A DNA stretch of 64,000 nucleotides from Hymenobacter sp. IS2118 (GTDB lineage Bacteria > Bacteroidota > Bacteroidia > Cytophagales > Hymenobacteraceae). Under the pieces are notes generated by a model. It made no database searches. It was not told the DNA's origin and saw only the letters and a program-made list of their open reading frames with translations. Below are positions 23,936 through 33,815 of the stretch, one piece after another. The stretch lies in assembly GCF_000715495.1 (NCBI RefSeq), contig NZ_JNLX01000072.1, forward strand, positions 33,670 to 97,669. Reading direction: 5' to 3'. Both the position numbers and the translations under genes were made by a program. How positions within the stretch are numbered: the stretch's first letter is position 1; every line of letters starts with the position of its first letter.

Positions 23936-25786
23936 ATGACTTTTAGATTTGATATCAATGCACTTAGAGCAATAGCGATAGTGGGGGTAATGTTATTTCA
24001 CTATAAATTCAATGTTAGCAGAGGGGGATATGCTGGGGTCGATGTGTTTTTTGTGATTTCAGGCTATCTGATGACCAGAATAATATACAACGGGTTGACT
24101 AAGCAAACCTTTTCCTATCTAGATTTTATTAAGAAAAGATTTTTAAGAATTGTTCCATCATTGCTATTTCTTGTTAGTTCAGTATCCTTAATTTGCTTTT
24201 TTATATATCTGCCAGCAGAATACATGGTTCAGGAGAAGAACGCCCTGGCAAGTAGTGTGTTTCTTTCTAACGTATGGTATTGGCTTAACTCAAACTATTT
24301 TGACCCTAATTCTGAAACGAATCTGTTTCTACATACTTGGTCACTTTCTGTTGAATGGCAATTTTACTTATTATACCCTTTTATTCTGCTGCTGATACGT
24401 AAATTTTCTAAACAAATAAAAGAACAAACAGTATTATTATTCATTATAATTGTATTAATATGCGATGTGTCAATAGTATGTACCTATGTGTACCCAACTG
24501 CTTCGTTTTATCTTTTACCTACTAGGTCATGGGAAATGCTACTGGGCGGCCTTGCTTTTCTAATTGAAAGCCAGTATAGTCAGTATAAGTATAGTAAGCT
24601 GGTTGCAATAATAGGATATTCTTTAATAGGTATTTCGTTTGTTGATTTTGATAGTACAATGTCTTGGCCAGGGTTTTACACCATTGTCCCTGTACTGGGT
24701 ACATTCATGATACTCGTGGCCAACTATAGTTCACTGCCGCTAGTAAATCATTCTTTTGTTCAGTTTACGGGAAAAATATCATATTCACTTTATTTGTGGC
24801 ACTGGCCGCTATACGTGATAAGCCAATATTTTGGTGTTGAACTAGATTTAGGCATAAAACTGCTACTGATTTTTATGGCCTATGTCTTGGGATACTTGTC
24901 ATATAAATATATCGAATCACACAACTTTGAAATTAAGACAGTATCAATAAGTTTCGTCTCTATAATGTTGGGTTTAGTAATAACCAGTCAGTCCGTTACT
25001 AATAAATACTTATTCAAGAAAAATACATTGGCAATCAGTGGCTATCGAAATACACACCAACAGCTTATTGACGAGCAGATGAGTGTTGGTAAGTGCTTCA
25101 TAACAAGTAAGTACAGTGGTTTTTCCAGCTACGATAAAGCTGGCTGCCTCTGTTTTGACAATAACAAGAAAAATTTCCTGTTGCTTGGTGACAGCCACTC
25201 CGCTCATCTGTATTTAGCGTTAAGTGAGGCGCTTAAGCCATTCAATGTGAATTTGCTGCATGCATCAGCAAGTGGAGGTTTGCCGACTGTCGACCCGACT
25301 GGGTCGGAAAGATTTTTAGAAGTAATGCGGTATGTTTATTTTGATTTTATCCCTAAGAATAAAGTCAAATTGGACGGGGTGATAATAAGCGCGAATTGGC
25401 GACAACAGGAGGAGGGATATCTGTCTGAACAGTTAAGTAAGACCGCACTTTATCTCCGCAAAAACAATCTAAAATTCATTCTTATTGGACAGAGCGAAGT
25501 TTACACCATGCCTTTCCCGCTGATAGCTGCACGGGATTCAGAGTATGGAACCCATTCCAATGCCCGCTACCTGGATAAGCAAGCATTTATAATAGATGCG
25601 TATCTGAAAAAGCAGTTTGAGGACGAATACATAAACATAATAAACCACAGCGACTTTCCAGAAACAGCGCAGGGTAATATTCCCTACATGTTTGATGATA
25701 ACCACTTGACTTCATATGGGGCGGCATTGGTTGCAAAAAAAATAGTGTCCGATTCTCTTGTGATTAATTTCCTGGGTAGTCATTGA
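23936..25786 (+). CDS. OafA-type membrane O-acyltransferase with SGNH domain
   Basis: This is a 616-residue protein. Residues 1 to about 360 form the ten-segment acyltransferase-3 domain, beginning with FRFDINALRAIAIVGVMLFHY (catalytic His in the FHY motif), VDVFFVISGYL, and ending with LYLWHWPLYVISQYF. A C-terminal SGNH esterase-like domain spans about 400-616, with block I LLLGDSHSAHLYLA (Ser about 415), ISANW, and block V DDNHLTSYG (Asp and His about 585-588). OafA-type proteins acetylate O-antigen or other envelope glycans. The ATG at 23936 is chosen for the domain start. The DNA is far more AT-rich than its neighbours, so horizontal acquisition is likely. Confidence 0.92.
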   Translation: MTFRFDINALRAIAIVGVMLFHYKFNVSRGGYAGVDVFFVISGYLMTRIIYNGLTKQTFSYLDFIKKRFLRIVPSLLFLVSSVSLICFFIYLPAEYMVQEKNALASSVFLSNVWYWLNSNYFDPNSETNLFLHTWSLSVEWQFYLLYPFILLLIRKFSKQIKEQTVLLFIIIVLICDVSIVCTYVYPTASFYLLPTRSWEMLLGGLAFLIESQYSQYKYSKLVAIIGYSLIGISFVDFDSTMSWPGFYTIVPVLGTFMILVANYSSLPLVNHSFVQFTGKISYSLYLWHWPLYVISQYFGVELDLGIKLLLIFMAYVLGYLSYKYIESHNFEIKTVSISFVSIMLGLVITSQSVTNKYLFKKNTLAISGYRNTHQQLIDEQMSVGKCFITSKYSGFSSYDKAGCLCFDNNKKNFLLLGDSHSAHLYLALSEALKPFNVNLLHASASGGLPTVDPTGSERFLEVMRYVYFDFIPKNKVKLDGVIISANWRQQEEGYLSEQLSKTALYLRKNNLKFILIGQSEVYTMPFPLIAARDSEYGTHSNARYLDKQAFIIDAYLKKQFEDEYINIINHSDFPETAQGNIPYMFDDNHLTSYGAALVAKKIVSDSLVINFLGSH

Positions 25787-26352
25787 CACATGTCTTGAGC
25801 CGAGCCGAAAGAGTCTAGGTGTTTTTAAAATGGTTAGGTATTTGGCTTCGTTCCCAAAGCCAGTTTCCTTGGATTCGCTATGGGAACTCATAAATCACAG
25901 CTGTTTGTAAGAATAAGGCGCTTTAACGAAAGCCAGATACTAGGAGTTTTACGGCAATAGTACCAAACAGTCGTTCAGATTTGCCGGGAGTATGATATCA
26001 GCAAGCCTGGCTTGTGAAAAAAGAAGTTTCCCCAAGGGCCCGGTGCGTGGCTGCCTACTACTGTTGTGGGCGGGAGAGCCGAGCCAGTAGCGCCAAGCGT
26101 ATGCGCTCATGGGCGTGCAGTATCTATCCGTGACTACCAGATGGGTGTGTGAAGACTCCCAGACATCCGAATAACTATTAATTGTCCGCCTAGAGGCGCG
26201 AGGATGGGCCATATGCTGAATGTCTGTGTGTTTTATTTTGGAGAGGAGTAACTTGCCGCCGCAGATGAATGATGTTACGCCGACTTAATCTGTGATTTGC
26301 GCCACCACCTGGGTGTACGATGTTGGCGGTTATTGTGCGCTATTTTTGCGGT
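25787..26352. other. Gene-free stretch between the two acyltransferase genes
   Basis: No credible gene was found; a minus-strand 87-codon frame (25949-26212) has no recognisable feature. TGATGTTACGC at 26270-26280 repeats 11 bases of the 13-bp terminal repeat of the MITE at 33716-33815 and may be a leftover end of the same element family. Confidence 0.5.
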
Positions 26353-27546
26353 ATGGAACCACAACCTTTGAAACCGACTGTCCGCTATTATGAAATTGAT
26401 TTGCTTCGGTTCTTGGCGGCGCTGAGCGTTGTGTTTTATCACTACACCTTTCACGGCCACACCCGTAGCGCCACCATCAATCCCTATGCTTTCCCGGAGA
26501 TAAGCTGGCTCACCAGGTATGGCTATTTGGGAGTGGATTTGTTTTTCATTATCAGTGGCTATGTGGTGTTGCTGAGCGCGCAGGGCAAAACGGTGCGGCA
26601 GTTTTTTACTTCCCGCGTAATCCGCCTGTATCCCGCTTACTGGGTGGCCTGCACGCTAACTGCCGTCGTAGGGGCCATATGGGGTCCTGGGGCTGGTGAA
26701 ACGCAGATGTCGGCGTTGCTCAAGCCCAACGTCCTGCACTACGTGGCCAATATGACCATGCTAAACGGATTTTTGAATGTGCCAAACGTAGACAATGCCT
26801 ATTGGTCATTGGTGGTGGAAATGACATTCTATTTTCTGATATCTCTGGTAATATCCTACAAACTAATGCGGCACATCAACCTGCTGATTTTGATTTGGCT
26901 GGGGTACGTTGTGGTTTATCAGATGTTGGTGCACTTCATTCCAGCGCAGGCCGGTACCGGGTTTTACCTGTTGTTTTTCCCTAAATACGCGCCGCTTTTT
27001 GCCGCCGGCATGCTGTTTTACCTGCTTCAGAGAGCGGCCCGCAAAACCTGGACAACCTACGCGCTGCTGCTGCTGGCTTACGGACTGGCAGTTTTTGAGG
27101 CTGTGGGGAGTACACAAAAAATAGCTATTCATTGGAACATGCCATTTAATCCCTTAGTAACGGCCGCACTCGTTACGGTTTTCTTTGGGTTTTTTTTCCT
27201 GATTACATTCCAAAAATTGAATATGAGCCGGCACTCCTGGCTGGCCTGGCTGGGGGCGTTGACGTACCCGCTTTATTTGATGCACACCAATATTGGGTTC
27301 ATCATCTTCCACCGGCTCGGGCACTTCGTCAACAAGTACGTCATGCTGTTTGGTACCATCCTCTTCATCATGGCTATTTCATACGCCGTGCATGTGCTCA
27401 TTGAGCGGCGCTACAGCCGCCCCTTGGGAACGAAGGTCAACCAGCTATTTACCTACCTCGACCGTTACGTGAGCCAGGAGCCGATAACACCGGCTGCTGT
27501 TAGCAAGCCCGTTAGCCCAATCCCGGTTGCTTCTGTAGAAAATTGA
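26353..27546 (+). CDS. Acyltransferase-3 family membrane protein
   Basis: This is a 397-residue integral membrane O-acyltransferase without an SGNH tail. The catalytic region reads YYEIDLLRFLAALSVVFYHYTFHG, followed by GYLGVDLFFIISGYV, FFTSRVIRLYPAYWVA (conserved Arg) and YWSLVVEMTFYFLI (conserved Glu). It ends LGALTYPLYLMHTNIGFIIF. About ten membrane segments are evident. It likely transfers an acyl group to a surface sugar. The ATG at 26353 starts just before the domain. Its GC content is closer to the chromosome average than that of the first acyltransferase, so the two were probably not acquired together. It is convergent with the UvrA-like gene. Confidence 0.88.
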   Translation: MEPQPLKPTVRYYEIDLLRFLAALSVVFYHYTFHGHTRSATINPYAFPEISWLTRYGYLGVDLFFIISGYVVLLSAQGKTVRQFFTSRVIRLYPAYWVACTLTAVVGAIWGPGAGETQMSALLKPNVLHYVANMTMLNGFLNVPNVDNAYWSLVVEMTFYFLISLVISYKLMRHINLLILIWLGYVVVYQMLVHFIPAQAGTGFYLLFFPKYAPLFAAGMLFYLLQRAARKTWTTYALLLLAYGLAVFEAVGSTQKIAIHWNMPFNPLVTAALVTVFFGFFFLITFQKLNMSRHSWLAWLGALTYPLYLMHTNIGFIIFHRLGHFVNKYVMLFGTILFIMAISYAVHVLIERRYSRPLGTKVNQLFTYLDRYVSQEPITPAAVSKPVSPIPVASVEN

Positions 27547-27551
27547 ACCTA

Positions 27552-27576
27552 ATGCCTGGCTGTTCAAGTCAGGCAT
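27552..27576. terminator. Hairpin between convergent genes
   Basis: ATGCCTG (27552-27558) and CAGGCAT (27570-27576) form a 7-bp stem starting 6 nt after the acyltransferase stop codon. A T-run is missing, so termination strength is doubtful. Confidence 0.4.
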
Positions 27577-27617
27577 AGGCGGGCTTGAATGGTGGGCGCG
27601 GGCATGGGTGAGCGTGG

Positions 27618-30152
27618 CTAATTTGGGTGCAGGAATTGCTTTAGATAGGGCGCCGTGCGACTCTCTGCAGCGTGCGCCACTTCGGCCGACGGACCGGCGG
27701 CAACCACTTTCCCGCCCTCGTCGCCTGCGCCGGGGCCGATGTCGATAACCCAATCTGAGCCGGCTACTACGCGCATGTCGTGCTCGACCACGATGACGGT
27801 ATTGCCAGCCGCTACCAGGCCTTCGAGCTGAAGCAGGAGTTTCTCAATATCCGACGGGTGGAGGCCGGTGGTGGGCTCATCGAGGACGTAGAGCGTGTTG
27901 CCGCGTCCGATGCGCTGCAGCTCGGTGGCGAGTTTGATGCGCTGGGCTTCGCCGCCCGACAGCTCGGTGGCAGGCTGGCCGAGGCGCAGGTAGCCCAGGC
28001 CCACCTCGCGCAGCACCGTAAGGGCCCGGTGGATGGCGGGCTCGTCGGCGAAGAACGTCCAGGCATCGTCTACGGTCAAGGCCAGCACTTCGGCAATGGT
28101 CTTTTCGTGGTAGTTGATTTCCAGGGTTTTGGCGTTGTAGCGGGCGCCGTGGCAGATGGGGCAGGGGGCGTACACGCTGGGCAGAAACAGCAGCTCCACC
28201 ATCACGAAGCCTTCGCCCTGGCAGTTCTCGCAGCGCCCCTTGGCCACGTTGAAGGAGAAGCGGCCGGCGTCGTAGCGGCGCTTTTTGGCTTCGGGCGTGG
28301 CGGCGAATAGCTTGCGCACGTGGTCGAACAGGCCGGTGTAGGTGGCCATGTTGGAGCGTGGTGTGCGGCCGATGGGCTTCTGGTCGACCCGCACCAGGCG
28401 CTTGATGCCTTCCATTCCGGCCGTAATGTGGCCGCCGAGCGTGGCCGGCGCGGGGGCGGCCAGCGGGTCGGCTTCCGCTTCTTCGGCTGCTATTTCCTGG
28501 CCCAGGCTTTCGGCTACCAGCTCCACCAAAACCTGGCTCACGAGGCTAGATTTGCCTGAGCCCGACACGCCCGTAACGGTCGTGAACACGCCGAGCGGAA
28601 ATTCCACAGCCAGGTTTTCGAGGTTGTTGCGCGTCACGCCGGCCAGTTTCAGCCAGCCGGTGGGGGTGCGCGGCGGCTGGTCGGTCCGGGCAGGCGCATC
28701 GAAGAGAAACTGCCGCGTCTGCGATTCGGGCACGTTTTGCAACCCCGCCGGCGGGCCGCTGTACAGGATTTGGCCGCCGTGGGTGCCGGCGGCCGGCCCC
28801 ACGTCCACCAGCCAGTCGGCCTGCCGAATCACGTCCAAATCGTGCTCCACCACGAACAGGGAGTTGCCCGCGCTTTTGAGGCCGGCCAGCGCTTTTAGCA
28901 GCGCCTCGGTATCGGCCGGATGCAGGCCGGCGCTGGGCTCATCAAGCACGTACACTACCCCAAACAGGTTGGAATAGAGCTGCGTGGCCAGCCGCAGCCG
29001 CTGCAGCTCGCCGGGCGAAAGCGTGGGCGTACCGCGCTCCAGACTCAGGTAGCCCAGGCCCAAATCGAGCAGGACCACCAGCCGCGCGGCCAAATCTTCG
29101 GCAATGCGTCGGGCCACGATGGCCTGCTCCGGGTGCTCGGTGTCGTGCGTTTGCCGGACCGCTGTGCCCGCCGCAAACGGGGCCAGCAGCGCCGCCAGCC
29201 GCTTGAGCGGCAGGCGCGACATTTCGGCAATATCAAGCCCGGCAAACTGCACCGAGAGCGACTCCACCCGCAGGCGCTTGCCCTGGCAGACGTGGCAGTC
29301 GGAGCCGCGCATGTACTGGGCCACGCGCTTCTTCATGAGCGCGCTTTGGGTGGTGGCGAAGGTGTGCAGTACGTGCTTTTTTACGCCCGTAAACGTGCCC
29401 ATATAGTTCGGTTGCTCGCGGCGCTTGATGGCCCGCTGGGTTTGCTCGGGCGAGTAGCCGGGGTACACTGGCAGCACGGGCTGTTCGTCGGTGAACAGAA
29501 TCCAGTCCCGGTCCTGCTGCGGTAAATCCTGCCAGGGCGTGTCCACGTCGTAGCCCATACTCACCAGAATATCGCGCTGGTTCTGGCCGCCCCAGGCTTG
29601 CGGCCACACCGCAATAGCCCGCTCGCGGATGGTGAGCGTGGGGTCGGGCACCATCGTCTGCTCGGTCACTTCATACACGCGGCCCAGGCTGTGGCAGGTG
29701 GGGCAGGCTCCTTCGGGCGTGTTAGGCGAAAAGGCTTCGGCGTAGATAATACCCTGCCCGGCCGGGTAGTCGCCGGCCCGCGAGTACAGCATCCGCAGCA
29801 GGTTCGAGAGCGTGGTAACCGAGCCCACCGACGAGCGGGTGCTGGGCGCGCCGCGCTGCTGCTGCAAGGCCACGGCCGGCGGCAGCCCCTCAATACTCGT
29901 GACTTCGGGCACGGCCATCTGGTGAAACAGCCGTCGCGCATACGGCGACACCGACTCCAGATAGCGCCGCTGGGCCTCGGCGTAGAGCGTGCCGAACGCC
30001 AGGCTGCTCTTGCCCGAGCCCGACACGCCGGTGAATACCACGAGGGCATCGCGCGGAATGTCCACATCGACGTTCTTAAGGTTGTGCTCGCGGGCCCCGC
30101 GCACGCGCACGAAACCGGAGAAATCAGCAGGGTAGGAGGAATCTTTAGGCAT
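27618..30152 (-). CDS. Class II UvrA-like ABC ATPase (no UvrB-binding domain)
   Basis: The 844-residue product has both UvrA nucleotide-binding halves. Walker A GVSGSGKSS occurs near 40 and again near 530. Signature TLSPGELQRLRLA with Walker B VVYVLDEPSAGLHP lies near 385-410; ELSGGEAQRIKLA with TLYVLDEPTTGLHP lies near the end. Zinc-type CxxC pairs are CPTC, CHVC and CENCQGEGF...CPIC. The first CxxC comes about 150 residues in, not about 250 as in canonical UvrA (about 940 residues). The UvrB-binding insertion is therefore missing, which defines class II UvrA. Such proteins have been linked to drug tolerance and DNA-damage responses outside UvrBC repair. The ATG at 30152 is chosen. Confidence 0.88.
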   Translation of the reverse strand: MPKDSSYPADFSGFVRVRGAREHNLKNVDVDIPRDALVVFTGVSGSGKSSLAFGTLYAEAQRRYLESVSPYARRLFHQMAVPEVTSIEGLPPAVALQQQRGAPSTRSSVGSVTTLSNLLRMLYSRAGDYPAGQGIIYAEAFSPNTPEGACPTCHSLGRVYEVTEQTMVPDPTLTIRERAIAVWPQAWGGQNQRDILVSMGYDVDTPWQDLPQQDRDWILFTDEQPVLPVYPGYSPEQTQRAIKRREQPNYMGTFTGVKKHVLHTFATTQSALMKKRVAQYMRGSDCHVCQGKRLRVESLSVQFAGLDIAEMSRLPLKRLAALLAPFAAGTAVRQTHDTEHPEQAIVARRIAEDLAARLVVLLDLGLGYLSLERGTPTLSPGELQRLRLATQLYSNLFGVVYVLDEPSAGLHPADTEALLKALAGLKSAGNSLFVVEHDLDVIRQADWLVDVGPAAGTHGGQILYSGPPAGLQNVPESQTRQFLFDAPARTDQPPRTPTGWLKLAGVTRNNLENLAVEFPLGVFTTVTGVSGSGKSSLVSQVLVELVAESLGQEIAAEEAEADPLAAPAPATLGGHITAGMEGIKRLVRVDQKPIGRTPRSNMATYTGLFDHVRKLFAATPEAKKRRYDAGRFSFNVAKGRCENCQGEGFVMVELLFLPSVYAPCPICHGARYNAKTLEINYHEKTIAEVLALTVDDAWTFFADEPAIHRALTVLREVGLGYLRLGQPATELSGGEAQRIKLATELQRIGRGNTLYVLDEPTTGLHPSDIEKLLLQLEGLVAAGNTVIVVEHDMRVVAGSDWVIDIGPGAGDEGGKVVAAGPSAEVAHAAESRTAPYLKQFLHPN

Positions 30153-30275
30153 GAATAGCAGCGAAGAAACGGTCAGCAAGTGCATACGCAGGGGGCCGGC
30201 CGGCATCCGAAAAAAAGTGGCTCAGGCGTTGTTGTTTCGGGGCGTTACTTTGGGAACGCCTTGAATTTCTGTCCG

Positions 30276-31253
30276 ATGAAGTCTGCCCTTTTTTTGTTGG
30301 TTACGCTGCTGCCGCTGTTAGTTGCTTGCGCTGCTTCGGTGCCCGCTTACGTCAGAAATTCCCCTCCTGACACAGAAGTAACCAGGAGCCGGGAGTCGGA
30401 GAAAATCTTCCGCGTGGCAGGCTACGTGCTCGATGCGATAAGTCGTAAACCGGTCCCACAGGTAGCAGTAGTGTGTTCTGGAAGCCAGACAACGACTGAC
30501 TCTGCGGGGTATTTTATTTTCAATTTAACAACTCGCCGCTTTTTCAATGGCATATTGGAAGTACATACCACCTGTTTCGATGGAAAGCTTGTGATTGGAA
30601 GCCATCATGACAACCTGCGCCTGTTGCTGTATCGCAACCGCTACCAATTCAGCCATACGGACGCTTGTTTGCCGGCCGATTCCCTGGAAATGAATCCATA
30701 TGCTTCGCCCCGGTTGTTCTAGTGGTGGCCTGGATACATTGTAGGGGTTTTGTTCCGGCATTCAGCTGCCGCTGCCGATTCGCTCAGGACGCTCAGCTTT
30801 CACGGAAGCAATAGCTCATCGGGCTACGGCACCAGTTCTTCCACGCCCTTTCGTCTGCATATTTATCTACTCGACCCCATCCGCCAGCAGCCATCAACTG
30901 ATATCCTGGCTGAAGAGAACGTCGTGCTGTGCGCTCCTCCGGCAGGTATCACGCACACCTTCAACCTGCGACAATATCATATTGTGGTACCGGCCGGCGA
31001 CTTTATTGTTGGCCTGGAGCCTATTCCGCAGGGCGATAAATTCTATACCTGCCCCGACGATATGCAGCTACAATACCACCCGCTTGGTCTGGTCCTGCGT
31101 CCGCCCTGTGCGCCGGCCGATGCGCGTACTTGGGAGAGCATAATTGGTATGAACTGGCACCGGTTGTCGGTAGCCGAAAAATGCTGGCCGCTCTACGAAA
31201 GCGCGCTGAGCGTGGAAGTGGAGCCGGCCCCCGGCCCGCCTGCGGGCCGCTAA
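30276..31253 (+). pseudogene. Lipoprotein with carboxypeptidase-regulatory-like domain, split by an in-frame TAG
   Basis: The first part (30276-30722, 148 residues) starts with a lipoprotein signal (MKSALFLLVTLLPLLVACAA, lipobox Cys at about 20). It continues with a CarboxypepD_reg-like beta domain (VAGYVLDAISRKPVPQVAVV ... DSAGYFIF). It ends at TAG 30720-30722. Exactly the same frame then stays open to 31253 and encodes RLHIYLLDPIRQQPSTDILA, VVLCAPP, FNLRQYHIVVPAGDFIVGLE, PPCAPADARTWE and CWPLYESALSVEVEP. That is the expected C-terminal half of this Hymenobacter-type lipoprotein family (from memory of the family pattern). The downstream part has no ATG near its beginning. The simplest reading is one gene with a nonsense mutation; readthrough is possible. 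Confidence 0.7.
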
Positions 31254-31822
31254 GCGGCAGAGGAGCAAATTATAATGCCAGCGTAACTGCTTCGGTAACG
31301 AAACAGCACGCTCAAGAAAAGAACATGGGAACTCATGACGCCAGTGCCATTATGGCTGTGAATTTGGCTTCGGCCACGTTCGTCGCCTGCCGGCCCGCCC
31401 GCGCATCAGCTTTCGGGTGCCGGCAGGGCACTTGATGGAGCACTAAAGTTATTAAGTTATTGGTAATCAATAAGATAAAAAAGCAACCAATAATAAGACA
31501 GCAAATTGCTGACGGCCTAATGCTTGTTCTAAGTCCTGCGACTCGTTACTTATGTCTTGTTACTTAGTTGGAAGCAGGGGTCTGAATGCAAGGCGGCGTA
31601 AAGCCATGCGGTTACGGCTGTGCGGGTGCTTATCTGGTTAACTCACGAAACGGTTGTTCAGAGGTAAACACAAATTTTCTGTCTGGTAACCGATTGCTTA
31701 TTCAAACAAAAGCTTTCGGCTTGCTTGCAGCTTATGGCTGACTACTTAAAGCCAAAATGTAAAAAGCGAGCGTAGCCCGTACGGTGTTGCTACTTGGCCT
31801 CGCCGGTTCAGAAAACGCCAAA
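31254..31822. other. Gene-free stretch holding copy A of a duplicated segment
   Basis: No gene is evident. Positions 31191-31361, which include the end of the lipoprotein gene and about 110 nt after it, align with 34141-34305 on the far side of the glucanase gene. The rest is moderately AT-rich with short direct repeats (GTTACTTA twice near 31550). Confidence 0.5.
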
Positions 31823-31864
31823 GGGACGGGTGGCGCGAGGCTTGTGCCCCCCGCCACCCGTCCC
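31823..31864. terminator. 13-bp hairpin downstream of the GH16 gene
   Basis: GGGACGGGTGGCG (31823-31835) and CGCCACCCGTCCC (31852-31864) are perfect complements. The hairpin lies 24 nt beyond the stop of the GH16 gene on the minus strand and is followed there by TTTGG only. It is a likely transcript end with a weak U-tract. Confidence 0.7.
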
Positions 31865-31888
31865 AAACCGGAGCATGTCAGCAGTAGC

Positions 31889-33322
31889 TTATTGCTTGCT
31901 GAATCGGCTCACCTGCTTCCGACCACTGGCCGATTGCAGCACCAGGGTATAAAGGCCGGGCTGTAGGGCGGCCACGTTCACGGGTTCGCCGCGGTAGGTA
32001 CCGCGCCACACCAGGCGACCTTCCACGCTCAGGATGCGCGCCTCGCCGCCCATAAATTCCGGGGCCACGGCCAGCGTAAGGCGGTCGGCTACAGGGTTGG
32101 GATACAGCGTCATGGCTTGGCCGGGGGCGGTAGCGTCTTTGCTGGCCAGGGCAGTGCGGGCCGTACCCTGCTTGGTGATGCGCACCCAGTTGAGATTGTA
32201 GCCGCCGGTTTGGGCAAACACGCCGAAGTTGTAGGTGCCCGCGTTCACATTCACGGTTCTCGACACGGTGGTCCAGTTGTCCCAGCTGCCGGTGCCGGGC
32301 ACGGCGGTGCTGCCCAGTTGGATGCTCCCGGCGTTCAGGTCCGAAGAAATGGTGCCGCCGTTTACGCCGCTCGACACGCGGTACTCCAGCAGGTAGGAGC
32401 CCGAGGTGGCGAAGTTGATGTTGTTGAACACCAGGTAGTCACCGGCGTCGATGTAGCCCATGGCCTGGCCGCCGCCCGCGTCGGAGCAGGGGCCGGCTAT
32501 CATGCCGCTGTTCACGTTGGCGGCTTCGGCCTGCAGGGTGCGGGGCGCGGGGGCATTGGTGAGCTGCGACACCCGCACGTAATCCACGAACATGGTGGCG
32601 GGAAACTTGCTATTGTCCACGGTCTGGCCGGGAAAATCGCCGGCCACGGCCAGGTTCAGAAGCAGGAAAAACGGCCGCTGAAACTCATCCGTGTTGTTGA
32701 CGCCGTTGGCAATGTTGGCCTCGTGAAACTTCACCCCGTCTACAAACCACTTGATGGCCGTGGGCGTCCATTCCACGGTGTAATTGTGATAGTCGTTCTG
32801 AGTAAAGGTGGTGGTGCCGGAGAAGTACACGCGGCCGTTGTTGTCCCAGTGAATGGTGCCGAAGGCAATGTTGTCGGCGTTGACGTGCTCCATCACGTCA
32901 ATCTCCCCGCACTTGGGCCAGGCAAAAGCGGGCTGGTCGATGTTGGCGCCCAGCATCCAAAACGCGGGCCACAGGCCCTGGCCCATGGGCATCTTGATGC
33001 GCGCCTCAATTCGGCCGTAAGTGAACTGCTTCAGCCCCTGGGTTTTGAGGCGAGCCGAGGTGTACTGGAAGCCGCCCACGTTTTCGCGGCGGGCCGTAAT
33101 CTGCAACTGGCCGTTGACCACGCGGGCGTTGGAGGCCTGGTAGTACTGCTTTTCGTTGTTGCCCCAGCCGTTGTTGTTGCCGTATTCGAACTTCCAGTTG
33201 GCGGCATTGACGGTGGTGCCGTTGAATTCATCGGCCCAGACCTGCTGATAGGTTTGGGCCTGGGTAGCGGCGGCGCTAAGCAGCAGCGCCGCCGTCCCGA
33301 GTAGAGCGGTAAAGGTTTTCAT
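31889..33322 (-). CDS. GH16 endo-beta-1,3-glucanase with CBM6 and T9SS sorting domain
   Basis: The 477-residue exported enzyme starts with a signal peptide (residues 1-22, ending ATQAQ). The GH16 domain (about 25-255) contains WADEFNG, WPAFWMLG and the catalytic GEIDVMEHV (E-x-D-x-x-E). This laminarinase-like form has an extra residue relative to lichenases. A CBM6-like beta-sandwich follows (about 270-390: GGGQAMGYIDAGDYLVFNNI, YLLEYRVSS, LNWVRI). A type A T9SS sorting domain closes it (about 405-477: LYPNPVADRLTLAV ... LQPGLYTLVLQ). It probably cleaves laminarin or fungal beta-1,3-glucan outside the cell. It stands alone in a region otherwise full of gene fossils. Confidence 0.93.
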   Translation of the reverse strand: MKTFTALLGTAALLLSAAATQAQTYQQVWADEFNGTTVNAANWKFEYGNNNGWGNNEKQYYQASNARVVNGQLQITARRENVGGFQYTSARLKTQGLKQFTYGRIEARIKMPMGQGLWPAFWMLGANIDQPAFAWPKCGEIDVMEHVNADNIAFGTIHWDNNGRVYFSGTTTFTQNDYHNYTVEWTPTAIKWFVDGVKFHEANIANGVNNTDEFQRPFFLLLNLAVAGDFPGQTVDNSKFPATMFVDYVRVSQLTNAPAPRTLQAEAANVNSGMIAGPCSDAGGGQAMGYIDAGDYLVFNNINFATSGSYLLEYRVSSGVNGGTISSDLNAGSIQLGSTAVPGTGSWDNWTTVSRTVNVNAGTYNFGVFAQTGGYNLNWVRITKQGTARTALASKDATAPGQAMTLYPNPVADRLTLAVAPEFMGGEARILSVEGRLVWRGTYRGEPVNVAALQPGLYTLVLQSASGRKQVSRFSKQ

Positions 33323-33715
33323 GTGGTAGGCTGGAAAAATGGTGGAAAGAAGTGACCCGGCAGCATTGCCAGGGCCGGTAAAAAGCAGTTCGGTGGCCGG
33401 GTTCTGTAAGGCCGGGCCCGGCCGGTAGAAACCGGTGGTTGGCGCATTTCACTAGGAAGACGGCAAAGCGGTCAGGTGGTCAAATATCACCCTGTCTGCG
33501 GGCAACCCCAATCCGTAAGTGCTTCGTTTTTAAATGCGGGAAGGTTGCTTCGTGAGCCGCCTATACGCTTAAAGCACATCCTTAAATGTCCTGAATAGCT
33601 GAAAAAGGACCGGAATCGTTGCCGGAGAATCCGGGCGCGTTTCACGCATAAAAAACACGTAAAATACTTTTCAATTGCCCGAATTATGTAAATTATTTTT
33701 TGGTGAGCCCGTAAC
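33323..33715. other. Upstream region of the GH16 gene, no gene seen
   Basis: No open frame of note. The sequence is GC-rich near the GH16 start and becomes AT-rich towards 33700. Regulatory sites for the glucanase probably lie here, but no exact TAnnTTTG box was recognised. Confidence 0.4.
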
Positions 33716-33815
33716 TGATGTTACGCACCATCCTAGCGGACTGCCTGGAAACGGCCTTTGCTGATGCACCTAAAGTCTCTTTGTGAAGCGTAGGCGCAAT
33801 CAGTGCGTAACATCA
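33716..33815. mobile_element. 100-bp MITE with 13-bp terminal repeats and 9-bp target duplication
   Basis: TGATGTTACGCAC (33716-33728) and GTGCGTAACATCA (33803-33815) are perfect terminal inverted repeats. The element is flanked on both sides by GCCCGTAAC (33707-33715 and 33816-33824), a 9-bp direct repeat that fits a target-site duplication. The interior has no coding capacity, so it would need a transposase supplied in trans. An 11-base match to the terminus lies at 26270-26280. Confidence 0.85.

Noticed and set aside
25949..26212. Minus-strand 87-codon frame between the acyltransferase genes
   Set aside because: No motif, low coding character, and no promoter or terminator.
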